Below are positions 1-6,143 of a stretch of 10,868 bases of DNA, in pieces; position 1 is the stretch's first letter; each line of letters starts with the position of its first letter. Source of the stretch: Planctomycetota bacterium (GTDB taxonomy: Bacteria > Planctomycetota > B15-G4 > JADJEK01); NCBI GenBank assembly GCA_016795255.1, contig JAEUIB010000893.1:1-10868 (forward strand). The letters run 5' to 3'. Under the pieces are notes generated by a model. That model was given only the letters and a program-made list of their open reading frames with translations, ran no database searches and was not told the origin of the DNA. The translations under genes were made by a program, and so were the position numbers.

Positions 1-99
1 GGACTGCATCAGGCGTCGATCCTCAGCAAGGACGTCACGCACGACGGTGCGACCTACGGCGACGAGTTCGACCGCATGGTGAAGGGCCTGAAGGACTGA
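1..99 (+). CDS. C-terminal fragment of a gene, possibly a MoxR/Mg-chelatase-like AAA+ ATPase
   Basis: The first 99 bases read as an open frame of 32 codons ending in TGA at 97-99; the start lies outside the window. The visible tail is hydrophilic, contains TYGDEFDRMVKGLKD near its end, and uses the same G/C-ending codons as its neighbours. The stop lies only 4 bases before the ATG of the VWA gene, and the last codons (AAGGA, 91-95) provide that gene's ribosome binding site, so the two are almost certainly co-transcribed. VWA proteins of this type are commonly paired with an AAA+ ATPase of the MoxR or magnesium-chelatase ChlI kind. That is the basis for the suggested identity; no ATPase motif is visible in the part present. 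Confidence 0.6.
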   Translation, partial: GLHQASILSKDVTHDGATYGDEFDRMVKGLKD

Positions 100-103
100 C
101 GTC

Positions 104-1207
104 ATGGTGACCGTGACGTACGCCCGCTTCGACCCGCGCACGCTGACGACGGAGCAACGTCACGACCGCACGCGCAAACTGTGGCTGCACCTCGCGCTGA
201 TGGCCGACGGCGACCTCGCGCAAGCCGACCGCTGGCTCGACCAGGTCGATCGCCGGATGGGCGTGTTCGACGAACGCTTCACGAAGGCGGACTTCTTCGC
301 GCGGCTGGCGCGCGAGGGCATCGTCGAGCGCGATCGCGGCGGCGTGCTGCGCCTTGCGCCCGGCGGCGAGCAGGCGATCCGCCGCGACGCGCTCGCGCGG
401 CTGTTCACGTCGCTGAAGCCCGGAGCGCGCGGCGCCGACGGCTCGCACCGCTCGCGGACGACCGGGCCCGGGCACGAACGGACGTCGGAGACGCGGCCGT
501 ACGTGTTCGGTGACGAGCCGAGCGCGATCGACTTCCCGGCGTCGATGCGCAACGCGATGCGGCGCGATGGCCTCGATCCGACGTGGGACGAACGCGACTT
601 CGAAGTGTTCGAGACCGAAGCGCTGACGTCGTGCGCGAGCGTCATCCTGATCGACGTGTCGCACTCGATGACGCTGTACGGCGAGGACCGCATCACGCCG
701 GCGAAGCAGGTCGCGCTGGCGCTCGTCGAGGTGAACCGCACGCGCTACCCGAAGGACGACCTCTCCGTCGTGCTGTTCGGCGACGACGCGCGCGAAGTCC
801 CGCTGCATCGCATCCCGTACGTCGGCAACGGCCCGTTCCACACCAACACGCGCGCCGGATTGCGGCTCGCGTCGCGCCTGCTCGCGCGCAAGAAGCACCC
901 GAACAAGCAGATCCTGATGATCACCGACGGCAAGCCGTCGGCGCTGACCGAGGCGGACGGCTCGATCTACAAGAACCCGTTCGGACTCGACGATCGCGTC
1001 GTCGTCGCCACGCTCGACGAAGCGGCCCGCCTGCGCCGGGACGGCGTCGTCGTGACGACGTTCATGCTGACGGACGACCCGACGCTGGTCGACTTCGTCG
1101 AGACGTTCACGCGCACGAACCGCGGCCGCGCGTACTACGCGAACGCGGAACGCCTCGGGAACTTCGTGCTCGTCGACTACATCCGGAATCGCCGAGGGCG
1201 CGTGTAG
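104..1207 (+). CDS. VWA domain protein with complete MIDAS site (BchD/CoxE-like partner of an AAA+ ATPase)
   Basis: This 367-residue soluble protein has no signal peptide or membrane segment, so it is probably cytoplasmic. Residues 1-175 form a charged, largely helical N-terminal region that includes a conserved-looking TRPYVFGD stretch. A von Willebrand A domain occupies about 178-350. All three metal-ion-dependent adhesion-site elements are visible: DVSHS (D184, S186, S188), a threonine within HTNTRAG (247-249) and ITDGKPS with D275. It should therefore bind a divalent metal and a partner protein. In known ATPase/VWA pairs (magnesium chelatase I/D, MoxR/CoxE) the VWA protein works with the AAA+ ring to remodel or insert cofactors into a target; the target here is unknown. 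The ATG at 104 is preceded by AAGGA at 91-95. The gene is 4 bases after the preceding stop, which implies translational coupling. Family assignment is strong; biological role is inference. Confidence 0.85.
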   Translation: MVTVTYARFDPRTLTTEQRHDRTRKLWLHLALMADGDLAQADRWLDQVDRRMGVFDERFTKADFFARLAREGIVERDRGGVLRLAPGGEQAIRRDALARLFTSLKPGARGADGSHRSRTTGPGHERTSETRPYVFGDEPSAIDFPASMRNAMRRDGLDPTWDERDFEVFETEALTSCASVILIDVSHSMTLYGEDRITPAKQVALALVEVNRTRYPKDDLSVVLFGDDAREVPLHRIPYVGNGPFHTNTRAGLRLASRLLARKKHPNKQILMITDGKPSALTEADGSIYKNPFGLDDRVVVATLDEAARLRRDGVVVTTFMLTDDPTLVDFVETFTRTNRGRAYYANAERLGNFVLVDYIRNRRGRV

Positions 1208-1210
1208 ACT
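1205..1210 (+). promoter_or_regulatory. possible -10 element for the AlgX-like/MBOAT pair
   Basis: TAGACT resembles a TANNNT -10 hexamer and overlaps the TAG stop of the VWA gene, about 70 bases before the next start. I could not find a convincing -35 at the usual distance, and the sequence before it is coding. It is a weak candidate, offered because the change of function and the 74-base gap suggest a new transcription unit. Confidence 0.2.
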
Positions 1211-1219
1211 CCGACCCCC

Positions 1220-1237
1220 ACGTCGCCCAGCCGACGT
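1220..1237 (+). repeat. 6-bp perfect inverted repeat between the VWA and AlgX-like genes (possible terminator or leader hairpin)
   Basis: ACGTCG (1220-1225) and CGACGT (1232-1237) are exact reverse complements around the 6-base loop CCCAGC. The element lies 13 bases after the VWA stop and 44 bases before the AlgX-like ATG. No T-tract follows, so it is not a classical intrinsic terminator. It could be a weak or factor-assisted terminator, or a hairpin in the leader of the next gene. Confidence 0.3.
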
Positions 1238-1281
1238 CTCGCGTCGCCCCCATCCCCCACCCTCGAGCTCCCTCCCGATCC

Positions 1282-2808
1282 ATGCTTCGCCGCCTCGGCC
1301 TCGCCTTCGCCGCGTCGATCTTCTTCGCGATCGTGCTGGCCGTGCCGGCGTACGAGCTCGCCGGCGGAGTGTGGCCGGGCAGCGGATTGGACCAGCCGTT
1401 CTCGAACGACGCGATCCGTCGTGGCGAATGGACGAAGGCGATCGAGAAGGACCTGTCGCGCCGCGAGCGCGTCCCCGGCTTGATCCGCGGCACGTACAAC
1501 GAGTTCATGTTCCGGACGTTCGGGCACACTCCGCACGAGGTGCTGCTCGGAGCGGACGGCTGGTTCTTCCTCGGTGCGTCGACGCGCGACTTCCCGGTGC
1601 CGCTCGAGAAGGCCGCGCTGCCGAGGACCGCGGAGCTGATCGCGGCGACCACGCGCTGGTTCGAGCGGAACGGCACGAAGGTCGTCGTCCTGTTCGTGCC
1701 GGAGAAGTCGAGCCTGCTGCCCGACCAGGTGCGCGCCGCCGAACCGACGTTCTCGCCGATGTACGACGCCGGTTGCGAGGCGTTCCGCGCGCAGCGGCTC
1801 GCCTTCATCGCCCCGCGGCCCGTGCTGACGAAGACCGGGGAACCGCTCTACTTCCAGACCCACACGCATTGGACCAGCGACGGCGCCGTCGCCGCCGCGC
1901 AGCTCGTCGTCGACCGCATCGTCGCGCACTACGGCTCTCCCGATCTCGTGCCGGGAGTCGCCATCGACGGCGAGATCTTCCAGAACGGGCCCCGCCTGCA
2001 CGTCGGCGACCTCGTGAAGATGCTCGGACTGAAGGACGGCGGCGAACTCGAGCGTTCGCTCGGAGTGACGACCGCGACGATCGTCGGGCGCGACGCGAAG
2101 ACCAAGGGGCTCCTCGACTCGAAGCAGCCCGAGGACATCGTGCTCGTCGGGACGAGCTACTCGCACGGGTACTACTTGCCGAGCGTGTTCTCGGCGCTGC
2201 TGGATCGGCGGGTCGAGAATCGCGCGATCATCGGGCGCGGGCCGATCGTGCCTTTGCTGCAGGTCGCGCAGGATGCGTTGCTCGGCCGGCGACCGTTCCC
2301 GAAGTTGATGATCTGGGAGGTGCCCGAGCGCTTCCTGTTCGTCAGCGCCGAGCGTGACTTGCGCCCGCCGCTCGACAACCTGTTGCGCGCGACGCGCTAC
2401 GACCCGCGCACCGAAGTGCCGGTCTCCGCCGATCCCGGCCCGGTACACAACATGCAGGTGACGAGCGTCGGGAACGGAGAGTTCGACGCGGTCGCGTCGT
2501 CGGCGGCGCCGCAGTTCACGCTGCTGCTGCGCGAGCCGATCCAGGGCGACGGCAAGCGCGCGCTGGTGTTCGAGGTCAAGTCGCCGACGCCGACGATGCT
2601 GCGCGTGCATTTCGACGTCGGAGCGGGCTTCGACGGGCGAACCAAGTTCGAGGCGTGGCAGATCGGCTACGACGCGGAGCAGATCGTGGTCGTGCCGCTG
2701 ACGACGCCGAACGGAGCGCCGATCAAAGCTCTGCGCATCGATCCGATCTCGGTCCAGGCCGCGTTCCACGTCGGGCGTCTCCGCCTCTGGTCGGAGTCGC
2801 CGCGTTGA
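1282..2808 (+). CDS. AlgX/AlgJ-like SGNH-fold polysaccharide O-acetyltransferase, catalytic Asp replaced by His
   Basis: This 508-residue protein has an N-terminal hydrophobic segment (about 5-27) serving as signal peptide or anchor, so it acts in the periplasm or outside the membrane. Typical AlgX/AlgJ elements follow: GADGWFFLG (about 89-97), VPEKSSLLPD, the HTHWTSDGA motif starting at H194, and VGTSYSHG (289-296) with the likely nucleophile S292. Family members transfer acyl groups, passed outward by an MBOAT protein, onto exopolysaccharide hydroxyls. AlgX uses an Asp-x-His pair plus Ser. Here H196 and S292 are kept but the Asp position is H194. The last ~130 residues look like a beta-sandwich, comparable to the carbohydrate-binding module of AlgX. 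ATG 1282 is the first plausible start; its leader is C-rich and lacks a Shine-Dalgarno sequence. The stop overlaps the MBOAT start. Family call is good; substrate unknown. Confidence 0.85.
   Translation: MLRRLGLAFAASIFFAIVLAVPAYELAGGVWPGSGLDQPFSNDAIRRGEWTKAIEKDLSRRERVPGLIRGTYNEFMFRTFGHTPHEVLLGADGWFFLGASTRDFPVPLEKAALPRTAELIAATTRWFERNGTKVVVLFVPEKSSLLPDQVRAAEPTFSPMYDAGCEAFRAQRLAFIAPRPVLTKTGEPLYFQTHTHWTSDGAVAAAQLVVDRIVAHYGSPDLVPGVAIDGEIFQNGPRLHVGDLVKMLGLKDGGELERSLGVTTATIVGRDAKTKGLLDSKQPEDIVLVGTSYSHGYYLPSVFSALLDRRVENRAIIGRGPIVPLLQVAQDALLGRRPFPKLMIWEVPERFLFVSAERDLRPPLDNLLRATRYDPRTEVPVSADPGPVHNMQVTSVGNGEFDAVASSAAPQFTLLLREPIQGDGKRALVFEVKSPTPTMLRVHFDVGAGFDGRTKFEAWQIGYDAEQIVVVPLTTPNGAPIKALRIDPISVQAAFHVGRLRLWSESPR
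2793..2796 (+). promoter_or_regulatory. ribosome binding site that fixes the TTG start of the MBOAT gene
   Basis: GGAG lies inside the end of the AlgX-like gene, 8 bases before TTG at 2805. No ATG or GTG occurs in frame nearby upstream, and residues before this TTG would be an out-of-frame reading of the AlgX-like C-terminus. The TTG therefore looks like the genuine start, giving a 4-base TTGA stop/start overlap. Confidence 0.6.
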
Positions 2809-4241
2809 TCTTCGCCAGTCAGATCTTCCTGTTCTGGTTCCTGCCGCTCGTGCTCGTCACGTACTTCATCGTGCCGAAGAGCATGCGCTCGCTGCACCTG
2901 ACGCTCGCGAGCCTCGTGTTCTACGGCTGGTGGCGCATCGACTTCACGGCGCTGATGCTGTTCAGCACCGTCCTCGACTTCGTCATCGGCGGCGTGATCG
3001 GACGTGCCGGCCAACGGCTCGCCGCTCTGCCCCCCGGATCGCCCGAAGCCATCCAACTCGCGCGCCGGCGCAAGCTCGTGCTGACGCTGTCGATCTGCGC
3101 GAACCTCGGGCTTCTCGGTTACTTCAAGTACATGAACTTCGGCGTCGATTCGCTGAACGCGATCCTGACGACGATGGGCTTCCCGGGCGTCAGTTGGCCG
3201 AAGGTGATCCTGCCGGTCGGGATCTCGTTCTATACGTTCCAGACGATGAGCTACACGATCGACGTGTACCGCGGCGAAGCACCGCCGGTCCGGAACATCG
3301 TCGACTTCTCGTGCTTCGTCACGCTGTTCCCGCAGCTCGTCGCCGGCCCGATCGTCCGCTACCAGACGCTCGCCGAGCAGCTCCGCGAGCGCACCCACAC
3401 GTGGGACAAGTTCGCGCTCGGCGCGTCGCTGTTCCAGATCGGGTTCGCGAAGAAGATCCTGCTCGCGGACACGGTGTCGCGGATCGCCGATGCTTCGTTC
3501 GCGCTGCAGACCCCTTCGACGATGGAGGCGTGGCTCGGCTCCGTCGCCTACGCGTTCCAGATCTACTTCGACTTCTCCGGCTACTCCGACATGGCGATCG
3601 GACTCGGCCTGATGTTCGGCTTCGAGTTCCCGGTGAACTTCGACTCGCCGTACAAGAGCCGCAGCGTGACCGAGTTCTGGCGCCGCTGGCACATCTCGCT
3701 GTCGACGTGGCTGCGGGACTACCTCTACATCCCGCTCGGCGGCAATCGCGGCAGCGAGAAGCGCACGTACTTCAACCTGCTGATCACGATGCTGCTCGGC
3801 GGCTTGTGGCACGGCGCGGCGTGGACGTACGTCGCGTGGGGTGCGTACCAAGGCGTGCTGCTCGCCTTCGAACGCTTCACGAACCGCCGGCCGCTGTATT
3901 GGCGGACGCCGGTCGTCGTGCAGGTCGCGCTGACGTTCGTCATCACGCTCGGCGGCTGGGTGTTCTTCCGTGCCACCGACATCGGTCAGGCCGGCCGGTT
4001 CCTGGCGGCCATGGTCGGTTTCGGCGAAGGGGACGCCGGTTCGCGGCGGTTCGCGGTCGACGACCTGCAGTGGCTCGCGCTCGGCGCCTGCGCGTTCATC
4101 GCGTGGGTCCTGCCGAACTCGAATCAGGTCGCCCGCGAGAGGACTCCGTGGATCGTGTTCGGTGCGGCGCTCGCGTTCCCGCTGGCGATCTGCCACCTCT
4201 ACTTCCAGCGCTACTCGCCGTTCCTGTACTTCCAGTTCTGA
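2805..4241 (+). CDS. MBOAT family membrane O-acyltransferase (AlgI-like)
   Basis: This 478-residue polytopic membrane protein begins with IFASQIFLFWFLPLVLVTYF, the usual first helix of AlgI-type proteins. The family hallmarks are all present: a TFQTMSYTIDVYRG segment, QLVAGPIVRY, EFWRRWHISLSTWLRDYLY with H296, and LGGLWHGAAW with the invariant catalytic H336. AlgI-type MBOATs take an acyl group from a cytoplasmic donor such as acetyl-CoA and move it across the membrane to a periplasmic SGNH partner; the overlapping upstream AlgX-like gene is that partner. Length is normal for AlgI. The TTG start is supported by GGAG at 2793-2796 and by where the first helix begins. No polysaccharide synthase or glycosyltransferase is present in the window, so the acylated glycan (alginate, cellulose or other) cannot be named. 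Its stop forms one arm of an inverted repeat shared with the convergent gene. Confidence 0.93.
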   Translation: MIFASQIFLFWFLPLVLVTYFIVPKSMRSLHLTLASLVFYGWWRIDFTALMLFSTVLDFVIGGVIGRAGQRLAALPPGSPEAIQLARRRKLVLTLSICANLGLLGYFKYMNFGVDSLNAILTTMGFPGVSWPKVILPVGISFYTFQTMSYTIDVYRGEAPPVRNIVDFSCFVTLFPQLVAGPIVRYQTLAEQLRERTHTWDKFALGASLFQIGFAKKILLADTVSRIADASFALQTPSTMEAWLGSVAYAFQIYFDFSGYSDMAIGLGLMFGFEFPVNFDSPYKSRSVTEFWRRWHISLSTWLRDYLYIPLGGNRGSEKRTYFNLLITMLLGGLWHGAAWTYVAWGAYQGVLLAFERFTNRRPLYWRTPVVVQVALTFVITLGGWVFFRATDIGQAGRFLAAMVGFGEGDAGSRRFAVDDLQWLALGACAFIAWVLPNSNQVARERTPWIVFGAALAFPLAICHLYFQRYSPFLYFQF

Positions 4242-4254
4242 CCGACTTCGGTCA
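4239..4254. terminator. stop-to-stop palindrome, likely bidirectional terminator
   Basis: TGACCGA (4239-4245) and TCGGTCA (4248-4254) are perfect 7-base inverted arms with CT between; as RNA this would be a 6-bp stem with an ACTT loop. The outer ends are the TGA stop of the MBOAT gene and the TGA stop of the convergent minus-strand gene. Flanking CCAG (4232-4235) and CTGG (4255-4258) can extend the stem across a 3-base bulge. No T-tract is seen. Position between convergent genes supports a shared terminator. Confidence 0.5.
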
Positions 4255-5151
4255 CTGGATCCCGATGTGCCAGTTCGACCACGCGCCGCCGGACGCCAAC
4301 CGAGCCCGCACCGAGTACGTCCCCTCCGTCATGCCTAGTCCGCCGTTGTCGAAGACGACGACCCAGCGCCCGTCCGCGTCGACCTGCGTCGTCGTGGACT
4401 TGTAGTCGGGTCCGTTGGCGACGACTTCGACCGACCCGGCTCCGGTCTCCGCGCGGCCGGCGACGATGAGGATGCCGTCGTTCGCGAAGCCGAGGTGACT
4501 CGCGGCGGCCAGCAGGTCGAGCGAGAACGAGTCGTAGCTGCCGTAGAACGACGTGTCCGAGAAGCCGTTGAACTCGACCGGCGTCGGCGTGCGGATCATC
4601 ACGTTCAGCGCGACGTTCGACTTCGCGCGCAGCGTTTTCGCGCACTTCGCGATCTGCTTGCGGATCGCCCCGTAGGACGCGTCGACGCGGCGCAGGAACG
4701 CCGACTCGGCCGCGTCGCCGCAGCCTCCGTCGCCGATCGTGAAGCCGGTCGGCAGCGCGGTCGCGTTCGGCTGCTCCGCGTGGAACTCGATCCCGGCCTG
4801 GCGCATCGTCGATGCGATCGCGGTCAGTCCCTCGTCGGTCCGCGCCCCGACCGTCCGCTGGTACTCGAGCAACGGCCAGATGCCGAGGATCGCTTGGTTC
4901 GGCGGGAGCACCGTCGTCTTCAGCGCCTGCATGAACGGTTCCATCTGCGTCATCGCGATCTGGCGTTCGGCGTCGAGCAACTTGCCCTCGGTCTTCATGA
5001 CGGACTTCAGCTGCTGCTTCAGCTTGGCGGCGTAGGCAGCGAGCGGCGTGGCGGCTCGTGCGAGCACGCCGCACATCAGCGATGCGGCGATCACGACCGC
5101 GACGGTGCGCACGCCCCCACGACCACGCTTCCCTGCGACATCCGTTCCCAT
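4252..5151 (-). CDS. secreted protein of unknown function with Ig-like C-terminal domain
   Basis: I do not recognise this 299-residue protein. It has a clear signal peptide: a basic start (KRGRGGVR, 8-15), a hydrophobic core (16-30) and an ARA|A cleavage-like site at 31-34, so it is exported. Residues 36-80 are charged and probably helical (KLKQQLKSVMKTEGKLLDAE). The middle, about 84-215, has no motif I can name and contains two cysteines, C144 and C170, that could pair after export. Residues about 227-289 look like a bacterial Ig-like beta-sandwich, with the pattern VDADGRWVVVF followed by GTYSVRARL. The start is well supported: GGGAG precedes the ATG with normal spacing on the minus strand. 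It is a single gene, convergent with the MBOAT gene and divergent from the CoA-transferase operon, so its context does not reveal a role. An adhesion or matrix function is only a guess. Confidence 0.8.
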   Translation of the reverse strand: MGTDVAGKRGRGGVRTVAVVIAASLMCGVLARAATPLAAYAAKLKQQLKSVMKTEGKLLDAERQIAMTQMEPFMQALKTTVLPPNQAILGIWPLLEYQRTVGARTDEGLTAIASTMRQAGIEFHAEQPNATALPTGFTIGDGGCGDAAESAFLRRVDASYGAIRKQIAKCAKTLRAKSNVALNVMIRTPTPVEFNGFSDTSFYGSYDSFSLDLLAAASHLGFANDGILIVAGRAETGAGSVEVVANGPDYKSTTTQVDADGRWVVVFDNGGLGMTEGTYSVRARLASGGAWSNWHIGIQ

Positions 5152-5350
5152 GGCGGTCTCCCTCGGTCGTGACGGACCCGGCGCGAGGCGGCCAGCAGGC
5201 GCCCGCGCGCCGCCGCCGTCGCGATCCGACGTCGTCGATTCCAGTGGTACGGCGGAACGCGTCCGCGTCCGCCCGACGCGAAATCCCCTGGATCGGGGCG
5301 CGTCGTGACTCCTGGTTCATCCGCGCCGCCCTGCGATCGTCACGAGAAAA

Positions 5351-5378
5351 CCGGCGACGCCTTCGTGCCGGCGACGCC
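5351..5378 (+). repeat. 11-bp direct repeat upstream of the CoA-transferase operon (candidate operator)
   Basis: CCGGCGACGCC occurs exactly at 5351-5361 and again at 5368-5378, start to start 17 bases. The second copy ends 5 bases before the TATGAT -10-like element, so a bound protein would cover the -35 region and probably repress. No regulator gene is adjacent. Chance in G/C-rich DNA is possible. Confidence 0.35.
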
Positions 5379-5383
5379 ACCCG

Positions 5384-5389
5384 TATGAT
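5384..5389 (+). promoter_or_regulatory. -10-like element for the CoA-transferase operon
   Basis: TATGAT is one base from the TATAAT consensus and stands out in the G/C-rich divergent region, 24 bases before the ATG at 5414. There is no good TTGACA-like -35; the corresponding space holds the direct repeat, which might mean activator dependence or repression. The gene's ribosome binding site, GAGGA at 5402-5406, follows. Confidence 0.4.
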
Positions 5390-5413
5390 CCGGCTCCCTC
5401 CGAGGATCCCCCG

Positions 5414-6109
5414 ATGAACAAGATCCGTCCCTCCGCCAAGGATGCCCTGGCCGGCATCGCCGACGGCATGACCCTCGCGGTCGGCGGTTTCGGTTTGTGC
5501 GGCATTCCCGAGCACCTGATCGCCGCGCTGCGCGATTCCGGCGTCAAGGACCTCACCGTCGTCTCGAACAACGCCGGGGTCGACGACTTCGGGCTCGGTC
5601 TGCTGCTGCAGACCAGGCAGATCCGCAAGATGGTCTCGTCGTACGTCGGCGAGAACAAGACGTTCGAGCGCCAGTTCCTCGACGGCTCGCTCGAGGTCGA
5701 GCTCGTGCCGCAGGGCACGCTCGCCGAACGCATCCGCGCCGGCGGCGCCGGCATCCCGGCGTTCTTCACGCCGACGGGCGTCGGCACCCGGGTCGCCGAA
5801 GGCAAGGAGACCCGCATCATCGACGGGCGCGAGTACGTGCTCGAGCGCGGCATCCGCGCCGACTTCGCGCTGATCAAGGCGTGGAAGGCCGACCCGAACG
5901 GGAACTTGGTGTTCCGCAAGACCGCGCGCAACTTCAACCCGATGATGGCCACCTGCGCGCGCGTCACGATCGCCGAGGTCGAGGAGATCGTCCCGCTCGG
6001 CGCGCTCGATCCCGACGCGATCCACACGCCGGGCATCTACGTGAAGCGCCTCGTGCACGGCGTCGCGTACCAGAAGCGCATCGAGCAGCGCACGACGCGC
6101 CCCGCCTGA
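5414..6109 (+). CDS. scoA: 3-oxoacid CoA-transferase subunit A
   Basis: This 231-residue protein has the usual length for subunit A of succinyl-CoA:3-ketoacid CoA-transferase (SCOT). The family signature DGMTLAVGGFGLCGIP is complete at residues 17-32. Other familiar segments follow: SNNAG, ENKTFERQFLDGSLEVELVP, AFFTPTGVGT and TARNFNP. With subunit B it moves CoA between succinyl-CoA (or acetyl-CoA) and acetoacetate or a related short-chain 3-oxo acid, in the cytoplasm, allowing ketone bodies or polyhydroxybutyrate breakdown products to enter central metabolism. The catalytic glutamate is in subunit B. The ATG is preceded by GAGGA with 7-base spacing. It is first in the operon, 34 bases before subunit B. 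AtoD-type acetate CoA-transferase is the main alternative; the motifs favour SCOT but do not settle the acid used. Confidence 0.93.
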   Translation: MNKIRPSAKDALAGIADGMTLAVGGFGLCGIPEHLIAALRDSGVKDLTVVSNNAGVDDFGLGLLLQTRQIRKMVSSYVGENKTFERQFLDGSLEVELVPQGTLAERIRAGGAGIPAFFTPTGVGTRVAEGKETRIIDGREYVLERGIRADFALIKAWKADPNGNLVFRKTARNFNPMMATCARVTIAEVEEIVPLGALDPDAIHTPGIYVKRLVHGVAYQKRIEQRTTRPA

Positions 6110-6143
6110 CGCCGACCGAACTCGCGCATCCGAAGGAACGACG

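Noticed and set aside
583..1281. Long open reading upstream of ATG 1282 in the AlgX-like frame
   Set aside because: It overlaps the VWA gene in another frame, is Arg/Pro/His-rich low-complexity sequence typical of shadow frames in high-G+C DNA, and lacks family similarity before the hydrophobic segment that begins at 1282.
5288..5300. CCCC...GGGG inverted repeat in the divergent intergenic region
   Set aside because: Only four base pairs of low-complexity sequence, expected by chance in G/C-rich DNA.
5167..5345. Three copies of TCGTGAC/GTCACGA (5167-5173, 5303-5309, 5339-5345) as a possible regulator site
   Set aside because: The same 7-mer also occurs inside coding sequence, for example at 159-165, and follows from the genome's favoured GTC, GAC and CGA triplets. 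Spacing is irregular.
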